NCBI GenBank assembly: GCA_029945375.1
Contig: CM057057.1
Span: 2,108,001-2,172,000 of the forward strand
Reading direction: 5' to 3'
DNA: 64,000 nt
Origin: Agaricus subrufescens
Lineage: Eukaryota > Basidiomycota > Agaricomycetes > Agaricales > Agaricaceae
Made by a program: the position numbers and the translations under genes. Below, in pieces: positions 24,711-34,620 of the stretch (position 1 is its first letter; the number at the start of each line of letters is the position of its first letter). A model generated the notes under the pieces. It had not been told where the DNA came from. It worked only from the letters and a program-made list of their open reading frames with translations, and made no database searches.

Positions 24711-25035
24711 GTCTTTGCCAGACTTGTTCGTTCTTCGAGGATCAAAAGAGAGGAGATGTATTGGGGGAATTTAGACAGGGGAGGGCGAGTGTGCGAGGAC
24801 GCCGGAGTTAAAGTATGTGTAAACTACGTGTGTGCTAGAATTACTGAATGGTGCGAGAGAGTTAGCGATAATGGGCGAAAGCCCTTGAGACTAGGCTTCC
24901 CTGTCCGCACGGAGCGGCTTCGCTGAGGCAGGCTGCTACCCGAGTCATTAGTCCTGACGCAAGCTGCCTGAAAGGAGAAGCCCCTTACTGAGTAGGAAGG
25001 ACTGGGGAGCCCCGATTGCAGAGATTTGACGAACT

Positions 25036-26961
25036 TTACCTTCTCCTTGCTCTGGAGATGGATGGTTGGGCTCCCAGGGGGTGTTGTGTGACTCCGAGAT
25101 GGGTGTGTTGTGCGAGGATTTCGGCATGGCGGGTGACGTAGACGGCGAAAGCTTCACTTGCCCAGCGGCCTTTAGTTTTCATTGCTTCAAAGGATAGACC
25201 ACGGAGTAAATACTCTAGCGTGGAGCCTATACGGATACCGTGGCCTTGCATGGAGTCAATGCCTGCTTTCTTTGCTGCGGTGTTTATGACCGCCAAGAAA
25301 TTTCGTTTGGTGAGGGGCCTGAAGGTGCTGTTATGGGGGTAGGCAAAGATGTGAGCGTCGAGCGGGGGATTGTTCGTTTTGAAATGAGTTTCCATGGCGG
25401 CCATTGGGTCAGTGATTCCTTCTTGCTTGGTCCAGTAGACATCTTCACCTCCTGGTGCGGTCTTGGTTTTTGGCAGATGTAGGACTGTGGTTGAGATGTT
25501 GGAACGGTCAACAACAGACTCGAGGTTGGCCCGGGTAGGGTGTTTTGTCTTGTCAAAAGCAGTAAGATTAGGAACCGTGAATTCACCCAACCTGGCGGTA
25601 GCGTAGAAGGCGGAAGTTAGGCATGCGAAGGTTGCAATGTGGAGGGGATTATGGAGGTCGAGCTGGGCGTGGATAGCTGAGATGATGGCGATCGTGAAGG
25701 GGGTGCGCTTCGCTTTTTTGGCTGAGGGAGGGGATGTCTTTTGGGCTGCCCTGAGTAGGATCTTTATTTCTTCGTCATTAGCTTTCCACTCAAGCCTGTT
25801 GAGGATGTGCCAGGCTCTGAGGCCGGCGACGTAGTTGGTGATAGTGGATTGCGAATATGAACCTGCTAGCGCTGCAACAAAGATGGAGAGTAGGTTTGCT
25901 GAGATGGGAGTCCTCTCGATTTCGGGAATGCTTTTGTGGTCACAAAAAACATGAAAAGTCAGCAAGCCAGTGCCGTAGGTGGCGAGGGTTGAGTCATCCC
26001 AACCTGCTTCAAGAACCTGTCTCACTCTTTCTTGTTCGTCTAGCGGATTGGGCTGGGTAGGTAAGGGTGGGGCCCAGCGTGTAATTCTCTTCTTAGCAAG
26101 GACATGTGGCCTGAGGGGTGAGGGGATGGGGGTGAGGGCTGGGCTGTATGAGGCGGGGGAGGCGAGTAGGTGCGGAGAGACTTTCGGTAGTGGGGAATTA
26201 AATTTGATGGTGTTGTTGGTTAACTGAGCTGGGGATGATGTTGAACGTACGAGCGTTTTAGGGGGGTTAGGAATGGTGGCAGGGGTTGTCTCGGGGAGGT
26301 TTTGGTTTTGCGGTGGGAAGGGAGCCTCTGGCAGCCAGTGATTTCTCAATTTCGAGTGGGGGGCAGTCGAAATCCACGATGAGGTCCTGCATACTGGGAG
26401 GAATGGGTACGGGTGGGAGGAGGAGGCTGGTGGGGCTGTAAATTCCTCGCGAGGGATCATCTGCGGGGTTGCTGTCTGTAGGGACATACTTGGTGTAGAA
26501 CTGGGAGCCGGAGAGCATGCTAAGTTGGTTAACCAGCTTGAAGACCTCGTTAGTGGATTTATTTCGGCTGCGTCCTTTCCACCAGCCCTCGACAACACCT
26601 GTGTTGTCACCAAAGAGTCGGAAATGGCCTCCGCTGGGTTGTAAGAGCGTGATGGTAGTAGCCAGGAGGAGGAAGGCGGTGGCTTCTGCCCAGCCGATGT
26701 CCCTTCCAGACCCATGGTTATTCCATCCTGGGATAAGCCTCCATGCTCGCCACCTTTGGCCGATGATGATTCCAATTCCAACTTCTGAACTGGCATCTGA
26801 GAAAGCTGAAAGGTCAGTGACGATGATTGAGGGGTGGATGGGTCTGCTGAAACTGGGGTTTGCGAGGGAGGAGGCCCACCAGAGGAGGTCCACATGCAGG
26901 GAGTTGGGGGGTGTGCGGGGTTTGAAGGGTGAGTCATGGAAGACTCCAAGGAATGCTTCAA
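25036..26961 (-). CDS. DIRS element tyrosine recombinase (YR)
   Basis: The 641-residue frame has a Pro/Ser-rich N-terminal half that lies antiparallel to nothing but overlaps the RT ORF by about 695 bases in another frame. The recombinase domain is in the C-terminal half: an N-terminal SAM-like part (STLATYGTGLLTFHVFC, SQSTITNYVAGLRAWHI), then the catalytic Arg in YATARLGEFTV, HGIR (His-x-x-Arg) and the Trp and Tyr nucleophile region GRWASEAFAVYVTRH. These are the R-HxxR-Y residues of the lambda-integrase superfamily. The enzyme would integrate the circular cDNA by recombination instead of by a DDE integrase. The true start is uncertain; the domain itself begins near 25990. Confidence 0.82.
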   Translation of the reverse strand: MKHSLESSMTHPSNPAHPPTPCMWTSSGGPPPSQTPVSADPSTPQSSSLTFQLSQMPVQKLELESSSAKGGEHGGLSQDGITMGLEGTSAGQKPPPSSSWLLPSRSYNPAEAISDSLVTTQVLSRAGGKDAAEINPLTRSSSWLTNLACSPAPSSTPSMSLQTATPQMIPREEFTAPPASSSHPYPFLPVCRTSSWISTAPHSKLRNHWLPEAPFPPQNQNLPETTPATIPNPPKTLVRSTSSPAQLTNNTIKFNSPLPKVSPHLLASPASYSPALTPIPSPLRPHVLAKKRITRWAPPLPTQPNPLDEQERVRQVLEAGWDDSTLATYGTGLLTFHVFCDHKSIPEIERTPISANLLSIFVAALAGSYSQSTITNYVAGLRAWHILNRLEWKANDEEIKILLRAAQKTSPPSAKKAKRTPFTIAIISAIHAQLDLHNPLHIATFACLTSAFYATARLGEFTVPNLTAFDKTKHPTRANLESVVDRSNISTTVLHLPKTKTAPGGEDVYWTKQEGITDPMAAMETHFKTNNPPLDAHIFAYPHNSTFRPLTKRNFLAVINTAAKKAGIDSMQGHGIRIGSTLEYLLRGLSFEAMKTKGRWASEAFAVYVTRHAEILAQHTHLGVTQHPLGAQPSISRARRR

Positions 26962-28405
26962 TGTTGGTTAAGTAGGGTCTGCCATGTGTTATGACAAGCG
27001 AAGCATGTAGTAATTTGCCGTGTAATTTTTCGGCTTCGTTTAGGGTGTGGGTGTGTGAGAGGTTCCAATTATTAATGGCTTCTCTATACTTCGCCCTCTT
27101 GGCATCTGGAAGGGAAACTGTGCGGTCATCTAGATTCCAGGTGAGACCAATGAACGTGAAGGATGATGCGAAGGGGGAATCCTTCTCCATCTCCCAAGGA
27201 ATCCCTAGTTGTGATGAGATCTCATCAATGTCCTGCATAGCGTATGAGAATAGAGCGTCATGGGGGGAACGAGGTGAATTTTCAGAGAGATCTATGATGG
27301 GGGTGGAATGATCTTCATCAAATTCTTCAAGCTTGCCATTTTCGCGCGAGTGGCCCTTGTACCAAAGTCTGCCTTTGGTGTGAATACGGCCACCATTTCG
27401 GCTAATGGCTAATGCTTGGGCCTTTCTTAATTGGTTGAACTGGGGGAGGTGGGAACGACGAATTCTAAAGAAGACGTGGTCGTCAACCCATTTTGAAATG
27501 GGGCCTAAACCTTTCGCTCTCATAATGTCTGTGCCAGCATCTGCGACTATCCCATAAATGCCTGCCCCTGATGCAAGGCCAAAGGCATTTTGGGTGTCTA
27601 TGCCATATCGGTCTTCACCTTGCAGCTTCACTATCATGCCCGGCCATTGTGAATGGTGCAAGGGAATGGTTCTGTAGGCCTCTTTTACATCGCGGACTGC
27701 TGCCTCGGAACCAGCTGGTAATGTCTCTATGATGAGTGAAATAGTACCGAAGGTTCCCCATGTGCATGGGTAAAAGGATGATTCGATGTGATGGTTGATG
27801 GAGGTGATGCCCCTCGCCGGGCTATGGGGGTGGGAGAAGTTTTGTATTAGTCGATATTTGCCCGGTTTGTTGGGCTTGGGTATGATACTAAGGGGTGATG
27901 ACTGGAAGGGGCCTAGAAGCCTCTCTAATTGAGACTTAGTGGCAGGACCAATATAACGGCCCTTCTGGAATTCTAAAAGTGTGATATTAAGGAAAGCATT
28001 ACAATGCTCCTCTGTGGAGGCATTGTTCGAAGGAGAGTACGATATGGTAATGGCTGGAACCCCAGCATGGAAACCAGTATTTAACATCGCGACAAGGTGG
28101 GGGTATCGGTTCGAGAGTCCTGTGGCACTAAGAAGTTGCTCCCAGGCTGTAGCACAATAGGGGGTAAGCGGCCTACGCATTCTGAGCTCGAGGGCATCTT
28201 TGAGCGCCGTGGTCGGAACTCCCACACCCGGAACACTGATGTTTAGTTGCGTGGGCAGGGGAGCTGTCATTGCAGCCTCGTGGCTTCTGCCAATCGGTGC
28301 AGAGGATGGTGCCTTCTGGGTCACGGAGGTGGCCCTTGGATGTACGTGTACATCGGGTGTTGTCGAGATCATCCCAACGCCTTGAGGATTTGCAATTGGC
28401 CACAT
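26267..28405 (-). CDS. DIRS element reverse transcriptase-RNase H
   Basis: A 712-residue open frame. RT motifs include SPLSIIPKPNKPGKYRLIQN (motif 2), DVKEAYRTIPLH (motif A), NAFGLASGAGIYG (motif B) and KWVDDHVFF, the xVDD box (motif C). The RNase H part has ITDLSAFSDASSEVGIG, WAEATAFLLL and FGDNTGVVEGWWKGR, ending with TDSNPADDPSRGIYSPT. The layout and sequence style match DIRS1-like RTs more than Ty3 or copia RTs. Start at 28405 is the first ATG in frame; upstream sequence overlaps the Cys/His-rich ORF in another frame, so expression may need splicing or frameshifting. Confidence 0.85.
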   Translation of the reverse strand: MWPIANPQGVGMISTTPDVHVHPRATSVTQKAPSSAPIGRSHEAAMTAPLPTQLNISVPGVGVPTTALKDALELRMRRPLTPYCATAWEQLLSATGLSNRYPHLVAMLNTGFHAGVPAITISYSPSNNASTEEHCNAFLNITLLEFQKGRYIGPATKSQLERLLGPFQSSPLSIIPKPNKPGKYRLIQNFSHPHSPARGITSINHHIESSFYPCTWGTFGTISLIIETLPAGSEAAVRDVKEAYRTIPLHHSQWPGMIVKLQGEDRYGIDTQNAFGLASGAGIYGIVADAGTDIMRAKGLGPISKWVDDHVFFRIRRSHLPQFNQLRKAQALAISRNGGRIHTKGRLWYKGHSRENGKLEEFDEDHSTPIIDLSENSPRSPHDALFSYAMQDIDEISSQLGIPWEMEKDSPFASSFTFIGLTWNLDDRTVSLPDAKRAKYREAINNWNLSHTHTLNEAEKLHGKLLHASLVITHGRPYLTNIEAFLGVFHDSPFKPRTPPNSLHVDLLWWASSLANPSFSRPIHPSIIVTDLSAFSDASSEVGIGIIIGQRWRAWRLIPGWNNHGSGRDIGWAEATAFLLLATTITLLQPSGGHFRLFGDNTGVVEGWWKGRSRNKSTNEVFKLVNQLSMLSGSQFYTKYVPTDSNPADDPSRGIYSPTSLLLPPVPIPPSMQDLIVDFDCPPLEIEKSLAARGSLPTAKPKPPRDNPCHHS

Positions 28406-28754
28406 TGTGAGGCCGGCGGCCGAGGCACATTGGGCAGACCGATTTGAGGTCGGAGGTAGAGGACGATGCTGCAGGTAGAAAGGGCTTCTTCCTGCGGGGC
28501 TTGTCTTCTCCGTCGTCAGAGTAGGCAGAGGGGGAATGGTTACGCTTGTGCTTTGGAGGTGGTGGGTGCGGGGAAGGGGAGCGGCGGTGCTGAGCCGGGT
28601 AGTGTTTGTGGCGGTTCTGTGGCTGAGATGTGTGCGAGAAGCGGCCTAGGTCCTGTGAGGCACGCGGGGGCCGAAAGGGGATGAGTGCCATGGGCAGGAG
28701 CCGGGGCCAAAAGGGGTTGGGGGCGGGGCAGGGGCCAGGGGGAAAAGGGGCCAA
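28173..28754 (-). CDS. DIRS element Cys/His-rich segment, probably part of gag
   Basis: This frame is Pro/Ser/Arg-rich and then carries two Cys/His clusters: CPMCLGRRPHNVANC and CSGCGSSDHGAQRC, the latter a CCHC zinc-knuckle-like motif. It overlaps the end of the upstream gag-like ORF in another frame. A splice or frameshift between them would append the knuckles to gag, the usual order. It is not an independent host gene. Confidence 0.6.
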   Translation of the reverse strand: MAPFPPGPCPAPNPFWPRLLPMALIPFRPPRASQDLGRFSHTSQPQNRHKHYPAQHRRSPSPHPPPPKHKRNHSPSAYSDDGEDKPRRKKPFLPAASSSTSDLKSVCPMCLGRRPHNVANCKSSRRWDDLDNTRCTRTSKGHLRDPEGTILCTDWQKPRGCNDSSPAHATKHQCSGCGSSDHGAQRCPRAQNA

Positions 28755-29727
28755 AGGAGAAGGCGGAGAGCCAGGAGGTATGAGCGTGGTGAGTGGAGGT
28801 TTGGTGGTAATAAAAGATATGACCTACGTTTATTAGCTGGGTGTGTGTGTTTATCAACTGGTTGTGCGTCTTGATTCTGATGGAGTCAGCTATTTTTCTG
28901 AGCCGTTGTTCGTTGATCTGAGCAATGTTGAAAGCGACGCGACCGTGGTCTATCTCCTGGTGCCATTCACGCCGAGCTTGGGCTTGGTAAATGACGAGGG
29001 CCTGGTCGCCTTGGGGTTCGTCGCGGATAGGGTGTGTGTCGAGGAGTAGATAGAAGTCCATAAACATGCGGATGGTGCGCTTTTCCCAACCACATTTTTC
29101 CATGTGGTTGATGAGGCCGTTCTTGGCAAGGCCCATCTCCAGAAAGGAGAGGTTTTCATCACGGACAATGACACTCTTTGGGGTGTTGGAATTTCGTGAG
29201 GGGAGGAGGGAAATGCCGTTGTCCGATTGAGTGAGGGAAAAGGTTTCTGAGCGGAGGGTGATAGCGTGCTTGGTGGTTGCCTCACGGCCTCGGGGAGTGA
29301 AATACCATAATTCCACGTAATTGAAAGCTTTGAGCTTGCGGAGGGCATGCTCCGAAGGGTCGAGTGTTTGGTCGGTGGGAATTACAGCAGTGTCATGGAA
29401 TTTCGGAAAATTCTTCTTCTTGGAGGCTGCGGGAGGAGAGGATGGGGGAGCTGCGCCATCTGCGCCGGGAGCAGGTGGAGGGTTAGGGCCATTGTTGCTG
29501 GGAGGGCGATCTTGGTTTGTGTTTGGAGGACCTTCATTGTTCAGCCCTGGGGGGTTCCCTTGCTGCTCGCCTGGAGGCCCTTCTTGCTGTTGCTGATGTA
29601 GTAGGTTCCTTTGTCTCCATGTCGCTGCCAGGTTGTCAGCGGCTTCGCGTTCAGTCATGTGGAAAGTCAATCGGAGGTTGTCTCGGAGGCCGGAGAACTC
29701 CTCCGCTGAAAAGTCTGGGATTTCCAT
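28540..29727 (-). CDS. DIRS element gag-like protein
   Basis: From the ATG at 29727 (MEIPDFSAEEFSGL) the frame runs to 28540. A Gln/Pro/Asn-rich linker (about 29430-29600 on the + strand coordinates) precedes a globular part with FNYVELWYFTPRGREATTKH and MEKCGWEKRTIRMFMDFYLL. The final 90 residues are Pro/Ala/His-rich and may be out-of-frame sequence past an intron. Function is inferred from position as the first ORF of the element; it has no domain I can name with certainty. Confidence 0.6.
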   Translation of the reverse strand: MEIPDFSAEEFSGLRDNLRLTFHMTEREAADNLAATWRQRNLLHQQQQEGPPGEQQGNPPGLNNEGPPNTNQDRPPSNNGPNPPPAPGADGAAPPSSPPAASKKKNFPKFHDTAVIPTDQTLDPSEHALRKLKAFNYVELWYFTPRGREATTKHAITLRSETFSLTQSDNGISLLPSRNSNTPKSVIVRDENLSFLEMGLAKNGLINHMEKCGWEKRTIRMFMDFYLLLDTHPIRDEPQGDQALVIYQAQARREWHQEIDHGRVAFNIAQINEQRLRKIADSIRIKTHNQLINTHTQLINVGHIFYYHQTSTHHAHTSWLSAFSFGPFSPWPLPRPQPLLAPAPAHGTHPLSAPACLTGPRPLLAHISATEPPQTLPGSAPPLPFPAPTTSKAQA

Positions 29728-29920
29728 GAAAAGGCGTAGTTTACTACAGAGTATGTTTTGCACGAAAAGTAGGGAACGAAAAGAAGGCAAGGGGACCGGT
29801 TGAATGGGTCGAGATGGATGTAGAGAGGAAAGGGGCGCAGGTCTCGTGACTTCACTGCGCCCGCAAAGATGATCTCCTGCTTACGGGCTGCCTTTCGGTG
29901 AGCACGCCGCAGGCTTCCAC

Positions 29921-30996
29921 AATGCGGCAGAACGAGAAGCACGCGACACAATAACATATGTCAGTGCTACGCCAGCTTTGAGCAAAACAGGTGAGCGATA
30001 TTGGCTTTCAGGAGGTTTGATGACTCACTTGTAATAAGTCCCGACTCCAGTGTAAGTCGTTTTATCCTTGTAAGTGTGACTCGGGTAGGTCTCAACGACT
30101 CGTCTATATATTTGGAAAGCTATTACGTGCCAGTCATACACAGACAGTTTGTGAGAACGAGAGTCATGATACTCACGAAGCGGAACATAAAGATAGTAAT
30201 GATGAGATCGCAGACTGCTCCGGATAACTCCCAGGCCTGTAAATTAATGGGTTTTAACTGTGAGTCGAGCAGACAGATTTGTCTTACCAATGCATCAAAT
30301 GGTATGATCAGCTTGTCGTCGATGATCTGGTCGTGATAGTTGGTAAAGGCGACAAATACACCGAAAACAAGTTGTATAATGGCAAGCTGAATGTATCAAA
30401 TGAAGCACTGAACATGCGAGACGATGTTAGACTTGCCGCAATTACGACTCCCGGGATCAATTTCTTTTTTGATAGCACATATATTCTATGGGCATAGAAT
30501 AGCTGAGAAACTGCGGCGACTGTCTCGCCCAATTCTATGAGTACAGAAGCGGCATATGTTAATAAAATACCGGCGCACCTGAAGCACCACTTAATGGAAT
30601 CGTCAGCCACATGTAACCGAAACCGCGCCAGATCCACGTTTTGGCAAAGGGACTTGGATCCGGCTGAGGCCATGGTATGCAAAACAAAGTATAAAAATCT
30701 CGCAGTGCGAAGATGGTTTGTAAAGTTCCAACACCATGAACGAAAACAACAGTAGCTTTCGTCACGCGTCTATCATTTGGAAACGATAGATAATAGATAT
30801 CTTTGGGCACAGGGATGATCAGTATAAGAACTCTTCCAGGGGAAGATTATAGACTCACATATCTGTGCTGTCAAGATCCCATAGAGAAGAACATCGAGAC
30901 AGTAGGCAAACATCTACGGCAGTCAAATTTAAGAATATAATAGAAGCCTTCGGGCTGGATGAGATTTCTCACAGCTGCGCCATTCTGGGTAGGCAT
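29921..30996 (-). pseudogene. DUF6534 copy D, 5' part (split by the DIRS element)
   Basis: Read on the - strand: MPTQNGAA (ATG 30996), MFAYCLDVLLYGILTAQI, YYLSFPNDRRVTKATVVF, FGYMWLTIPLSGASG, ELGETVAAVSQLFYAHRI, the loop exons, an AWELSGAVCDL exon, LRPTRVTLTRIKRLTLES and the start of the last exon, GVALTYVIVSRASRSAA. All splice sites seen are canonical and no stop is present, so the gene appears to have been intact before the insertion. Homology ends exactly at 29921, inside the codon for the Phe that precedes IIPGLAL in the other copies. A truncated product may still be made. Confidence 0.8.
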
Positions 30997-31051
30997 AAAT
31001 GACACTTGAATGAAGTAGGAGAAAATTTTTGTTATTTGGCAGTGCGAGGGC

Positions 31052-31058
31052 GTATATA
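31052..31058 (-). promoter_or_regulatory. TATA element of DUF6534 copy D
   Basis: GGCATATATACG on the - strand lies about 55-60 bases before the ATG at 30996 and is preceded by CTGTCTATCT, similar to the block before copy A. Confidence 0.45.
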
Positions 31059-31059
31059 T

Positions 31060-34057
31060 GCCAGATAGACAGCCAGTATCAGACCTCGGACATCTCCAGT
31101 GTCTTATTTTTGTTCGCGGCAAAAAGGTGCTGTCACTGCTCATGCTTGATCATTGCTGAACATTGGTGAACTGAGTGATGAGCACATTGAAATTGAGAGA
31201 AAGCAGTAGGTGATTATGACGGCCGAGGACGAGGGCACTATGCCTGAAGTAATACTTCCATTATGTTATTCGAGTTAAATGGGTAGGAGTCAGAACTCAC
31301 AGAATACACGATTTTACGGGGCTGCCACGCTGTCTGATTGGGCAAATGTAATACTGGATCATGATAGATGCAGACTAGTATAGCGCGTTATGATGAAAGA
31401 TATTCTTATAAGCAAGATCGGGAGAATTCCCTCGGTGTGCCGGGTAGCAGCCTTCTTTTCGTAGGCTTAGTAGAGGCCTTGCTCACAGTAGTGGATGTGT
31501 CGGACTGCAGAAACATCAAAGTTAGAATGCAATTAGCTCACGTCTATGTCTGAACATCGGCTAGCTATTCAAGCTTCTAGGGCGTGGTTGAGTTTAAATC
31601 AGGGTGGGCGGTGTGAGTGTTTATGCTAAGAATATTACAAAGACACTTGCCAGTTCGGGATTATTGATACCCACACTACGTCCTGATCCTTCCCAGGCTG
31701 GTGAAATTGGATTTCTGTATCAATTCATTTGATCTGCCAATTTCTCCAAGGTCAATGAAACATGAAGTTGTTACTCAGTAGGCGCTCCGAAAAGACCAGT
31801 GCGAGTCAATCATGTCCTATTACTGTGCTCTCCTAGCGTCCTAGGTTTTGGAGCGGTCTAGTCCTCGGTAAGCTGACAGCTCGGGGACAGCTCGGGCTCT
31901 CACTCAGTTGACGCACATGAGATCTTTGTCCTATTCCTGAGTGTCTGCGTCGCTTCTCACGGCGGACATAGCTGTTTCCGCTTTTTCTCGGCTGCTAGAG
32001 ACTTAGACTCACAGGGCAAGCTGCCCCTATGCAGAAGCTGTTTTCTTAATTCGGCTACTAAGCGCGAACACGCTAACACCGTTTCTTCACCAGGAACTCA
32101 GCTCTTTTGAACCATTTTGAACCATTTGTTCTGATTACGCCACCTCATATATAATCGACTCAATATCGAGGCGTTGTGACATCTCGTCTTGAGTGTCGTC
32201 AATGAAACGTATATCCCCGCCGGATTGGTGATAGATCAAGTGGAGCCTGAGTGGGGCGAACATGAGAGTTGAATAGGCACTGCTGAAGAAAGAATTCGGG
32301 CGGGCGGGCAGGATCACGCTTACCCTCATTTCTGCTATGGGGCTTCTTCAAGTTAGTCGCGGACCTAGGGCGATACAAGTTGGTGATGATGGACGGTCTA
32401 TGAATGCCTCTACATCACACTTTTGATTGATGCTTTTTTCGATTGTTCTGCTTGTTGAGTGATCCCATATAACAGACTCCCTGATTTACAATTTCACAGA
32501 AATATTATGAAGGCCGTTGATGTCCACTGCCATATGACCTCATTACTCCCAAATTTAGAGGAAGGGAATTCATGCCCTTGACGGCCAAAGCGGAAAGGTG
32601 CTGGGTGCCTGGGCATCCTTTTTTATTCATAGTAGCTGTTGTGAGTGACAAAGAGTTTGACCACAGCAAGTCAAAGTATGGATGATGAGAGCATGAGTTG
32701 ATGATTGATGTGCGCTGACAATCCTGCATTGAACCTGGTTGACTGCTTGGACCATGAGGGTAGTTGCATCGGAACCAGAAGGCGGGAGACTTTCGACGTC
32801 CCTGGACTGGTTGCCATAGTATATGGGGTTTCGTAAAGAACGTTCAGGACAAATTCCTTCTAAACTACCACACAACTGCTATGAATGGAACACCGTGCGA
32901 GGAATGAGCGCGGTGTGTTGTCTCGGAAGGGCAGCCCGTGTGAATGATGGATTCGTAGTATAGTGATCCTCACATTGCATAATATCACATTCGTCTCTCC
33001 TCTCTGTGCTGAGTGGACGGCACCGCTACCTGCTCGCGATTCCTTAAAGCCACCCTCCCGATCCCATACATTAGATGAGATTATTGGCACAGGTAGGTTG
33101 TAGGTTGTACACATCCGGGTGACCCGATGCTGTTCCAACCTCACTCTTACCGCCTGGAGGCCTGGGGAAGACTATCCCTCCAGGCCTTCCACTCCCCCAC
33201 TCACACTGCCATAGTCATATTGATTATTATGTTATTGGTGACGCGTACCCGGCGCCCTGAGGAGAGCTAATTTGTCTGTTTTTATCTTTAATCACACAGA
33301 CAATGGTAACAGCACCTTACATTTCATCAAAGTAAAAGAGAGGCGCTTAGTATTGCAACCTCGTGAGCCCAGTACTGATCACACGGCTGTAAATAATTAC
33401 TCAACCCGAGTCGGAGTAGCGCAAGAAGGTTTACGAGGCTCCACTGCGACAGCAATGTTACCCTAGCTTATAATAACAACTTCGCTGCCTACGGTTCAAT
33501 TAACCAGAATGTTGGAGTATCTGAGATCTGAAATCGTTCTCATCTTTGGCAGTTATCGCAACGCTTAAGCTCTCGCGTATCAAGAACTCTATTGAGTGCC
33601 GTCGTTCAAGAACCACCCTGGGATCGAGTGTTTTTTTTGGTTTTCTTTAGCCAAGATTAGATGATTAGGAGGAAACTTAAATGCATGTGTTCATTCTGAT
33701 CTATCTGCTCATCATACCTGTTCTGACTCTTGACTCCGAATCGTAGCACTGTTCACAATCCTCTCCAGCTGTCGGCAAGGGATATGAAATGCGATGTAAG
33801 GAGCGAGTTGTGACCTTTCCCAAATCGCGCCAAATGTGATACGCACGAATTTTCTGTGTATATATATATATATTTCATACGTTACAGGTATTCAAAATAA
33901 ACTGAACCCTGACAATATCCAAATCGCTTCAAAGTCAATGTAAATCGTCCCTAAGGCCTACGTACATCTTACTAGGACTCTCATCCTCTCATATTTCCAA
34001 CTGCCTCTCCGTCATGGTGGAAGGATCTAGTACATGCTCGGAGTTTATTTTCTTCCT
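31060..34057. other. 3-kb region without recognised genes
   Basis: Both strands carry only short open frames without recognisable domains. There is a short TA microsatellite near 33860-33873. I see no intact gene; diverged transposon debris is possible but cannot be shown by eye. Confidence 0.4.
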
Positions 34058-34620
34058 TCAGCCTTGTACTTTCAAACGCCTGTTGAGCAGGGCAAGTGTA
34101 GAGTTGCCGTATACTTTGCCAAGGGCAAGTCCAGGTACAATGAATGCACTGGAAATTGTAACGCATGATAATATGTCATACGCCAATGCTACGGTGGCTT
34201 AGAAAACGCGAGTGAGAAACAATGACTGGCGACACTTGGTGACGCACTTGTGAGTCCAAAGTAAATTGCTTTACCCTTGTGATTGTTAATCGAGTGGGTC
34301 TAAATGGCCGTTGCACGCGTTTGGAAAGCTATTTCGAGTCAGTTGAAGTCCTGTGGATTCGGAGGAAGTGAGAGATGAAGACCCACAAAGCGGAACATGT
34401 AGATGGTAATAACAAGGTCACAGATTGCTCCCAATACTTCCCATGCCTGTAGATAATGATATGCTTGTTTCAATTATGAGCAAGATATTCAGATTGATTC
34501 CGTTACCAGTGCATCTAGAAAACGGCCCACTTTCACCACTTCATCGTTGAGAGAGCATGGCGTCGAAACGTCCGAAATGCGATTACTAGTTCTATAACTT
34601 GAAGTACGTTCCAGCAGCCG
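34058..34620 (-). pseudogene. DUF6534 copy E, 5'-truncated relic
   Basis: On the - strand the exons for GRFLDAL, AWEVLGAICDLVITIYMFRF and LSKRVQRPFRPTRLTITRVK can be read, followed by the last exon AFIVPGLALGKVYGNSTLALL. The frame then ends at a TGA (34058-34060) where the other copies have a Gly codon in the GGR motif. Upstream of about 34620 no earlier exons are found. Part of the exon before the last intron (LESGLxT) is also shortened. It is a clear decayed copy. Confidence 0.8.

Larger units (their letters stand above)
24711..29920 (-). mobile_element. DIRS-type tyrosine-recombinase retrotransposon inserted in DUF6534 copy D
   Basis: The element carries, on the - strand, a gag-like ORF, a DIRS-type RT-RNase H ORF and an overlapping tyrosine-recombinase ORF, the DIRS arrangement, and no DDE integrase. 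The ends are set by where copy D's last exon breaks off: coding homology stops at 29921 on one side and resumes at 24710 on the other, with no obvious target-site duplication, as expected for recombinase insertion. Length is about 5.2 kb. I could not identify the inverted terminal repeats or internal complementary region by eye; GC-rich segments near 24890-25000 and 29870-29920 are the places to look. The ORFs are long and largely open, so insertion looks fairly recent. Confidence 0.8.
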
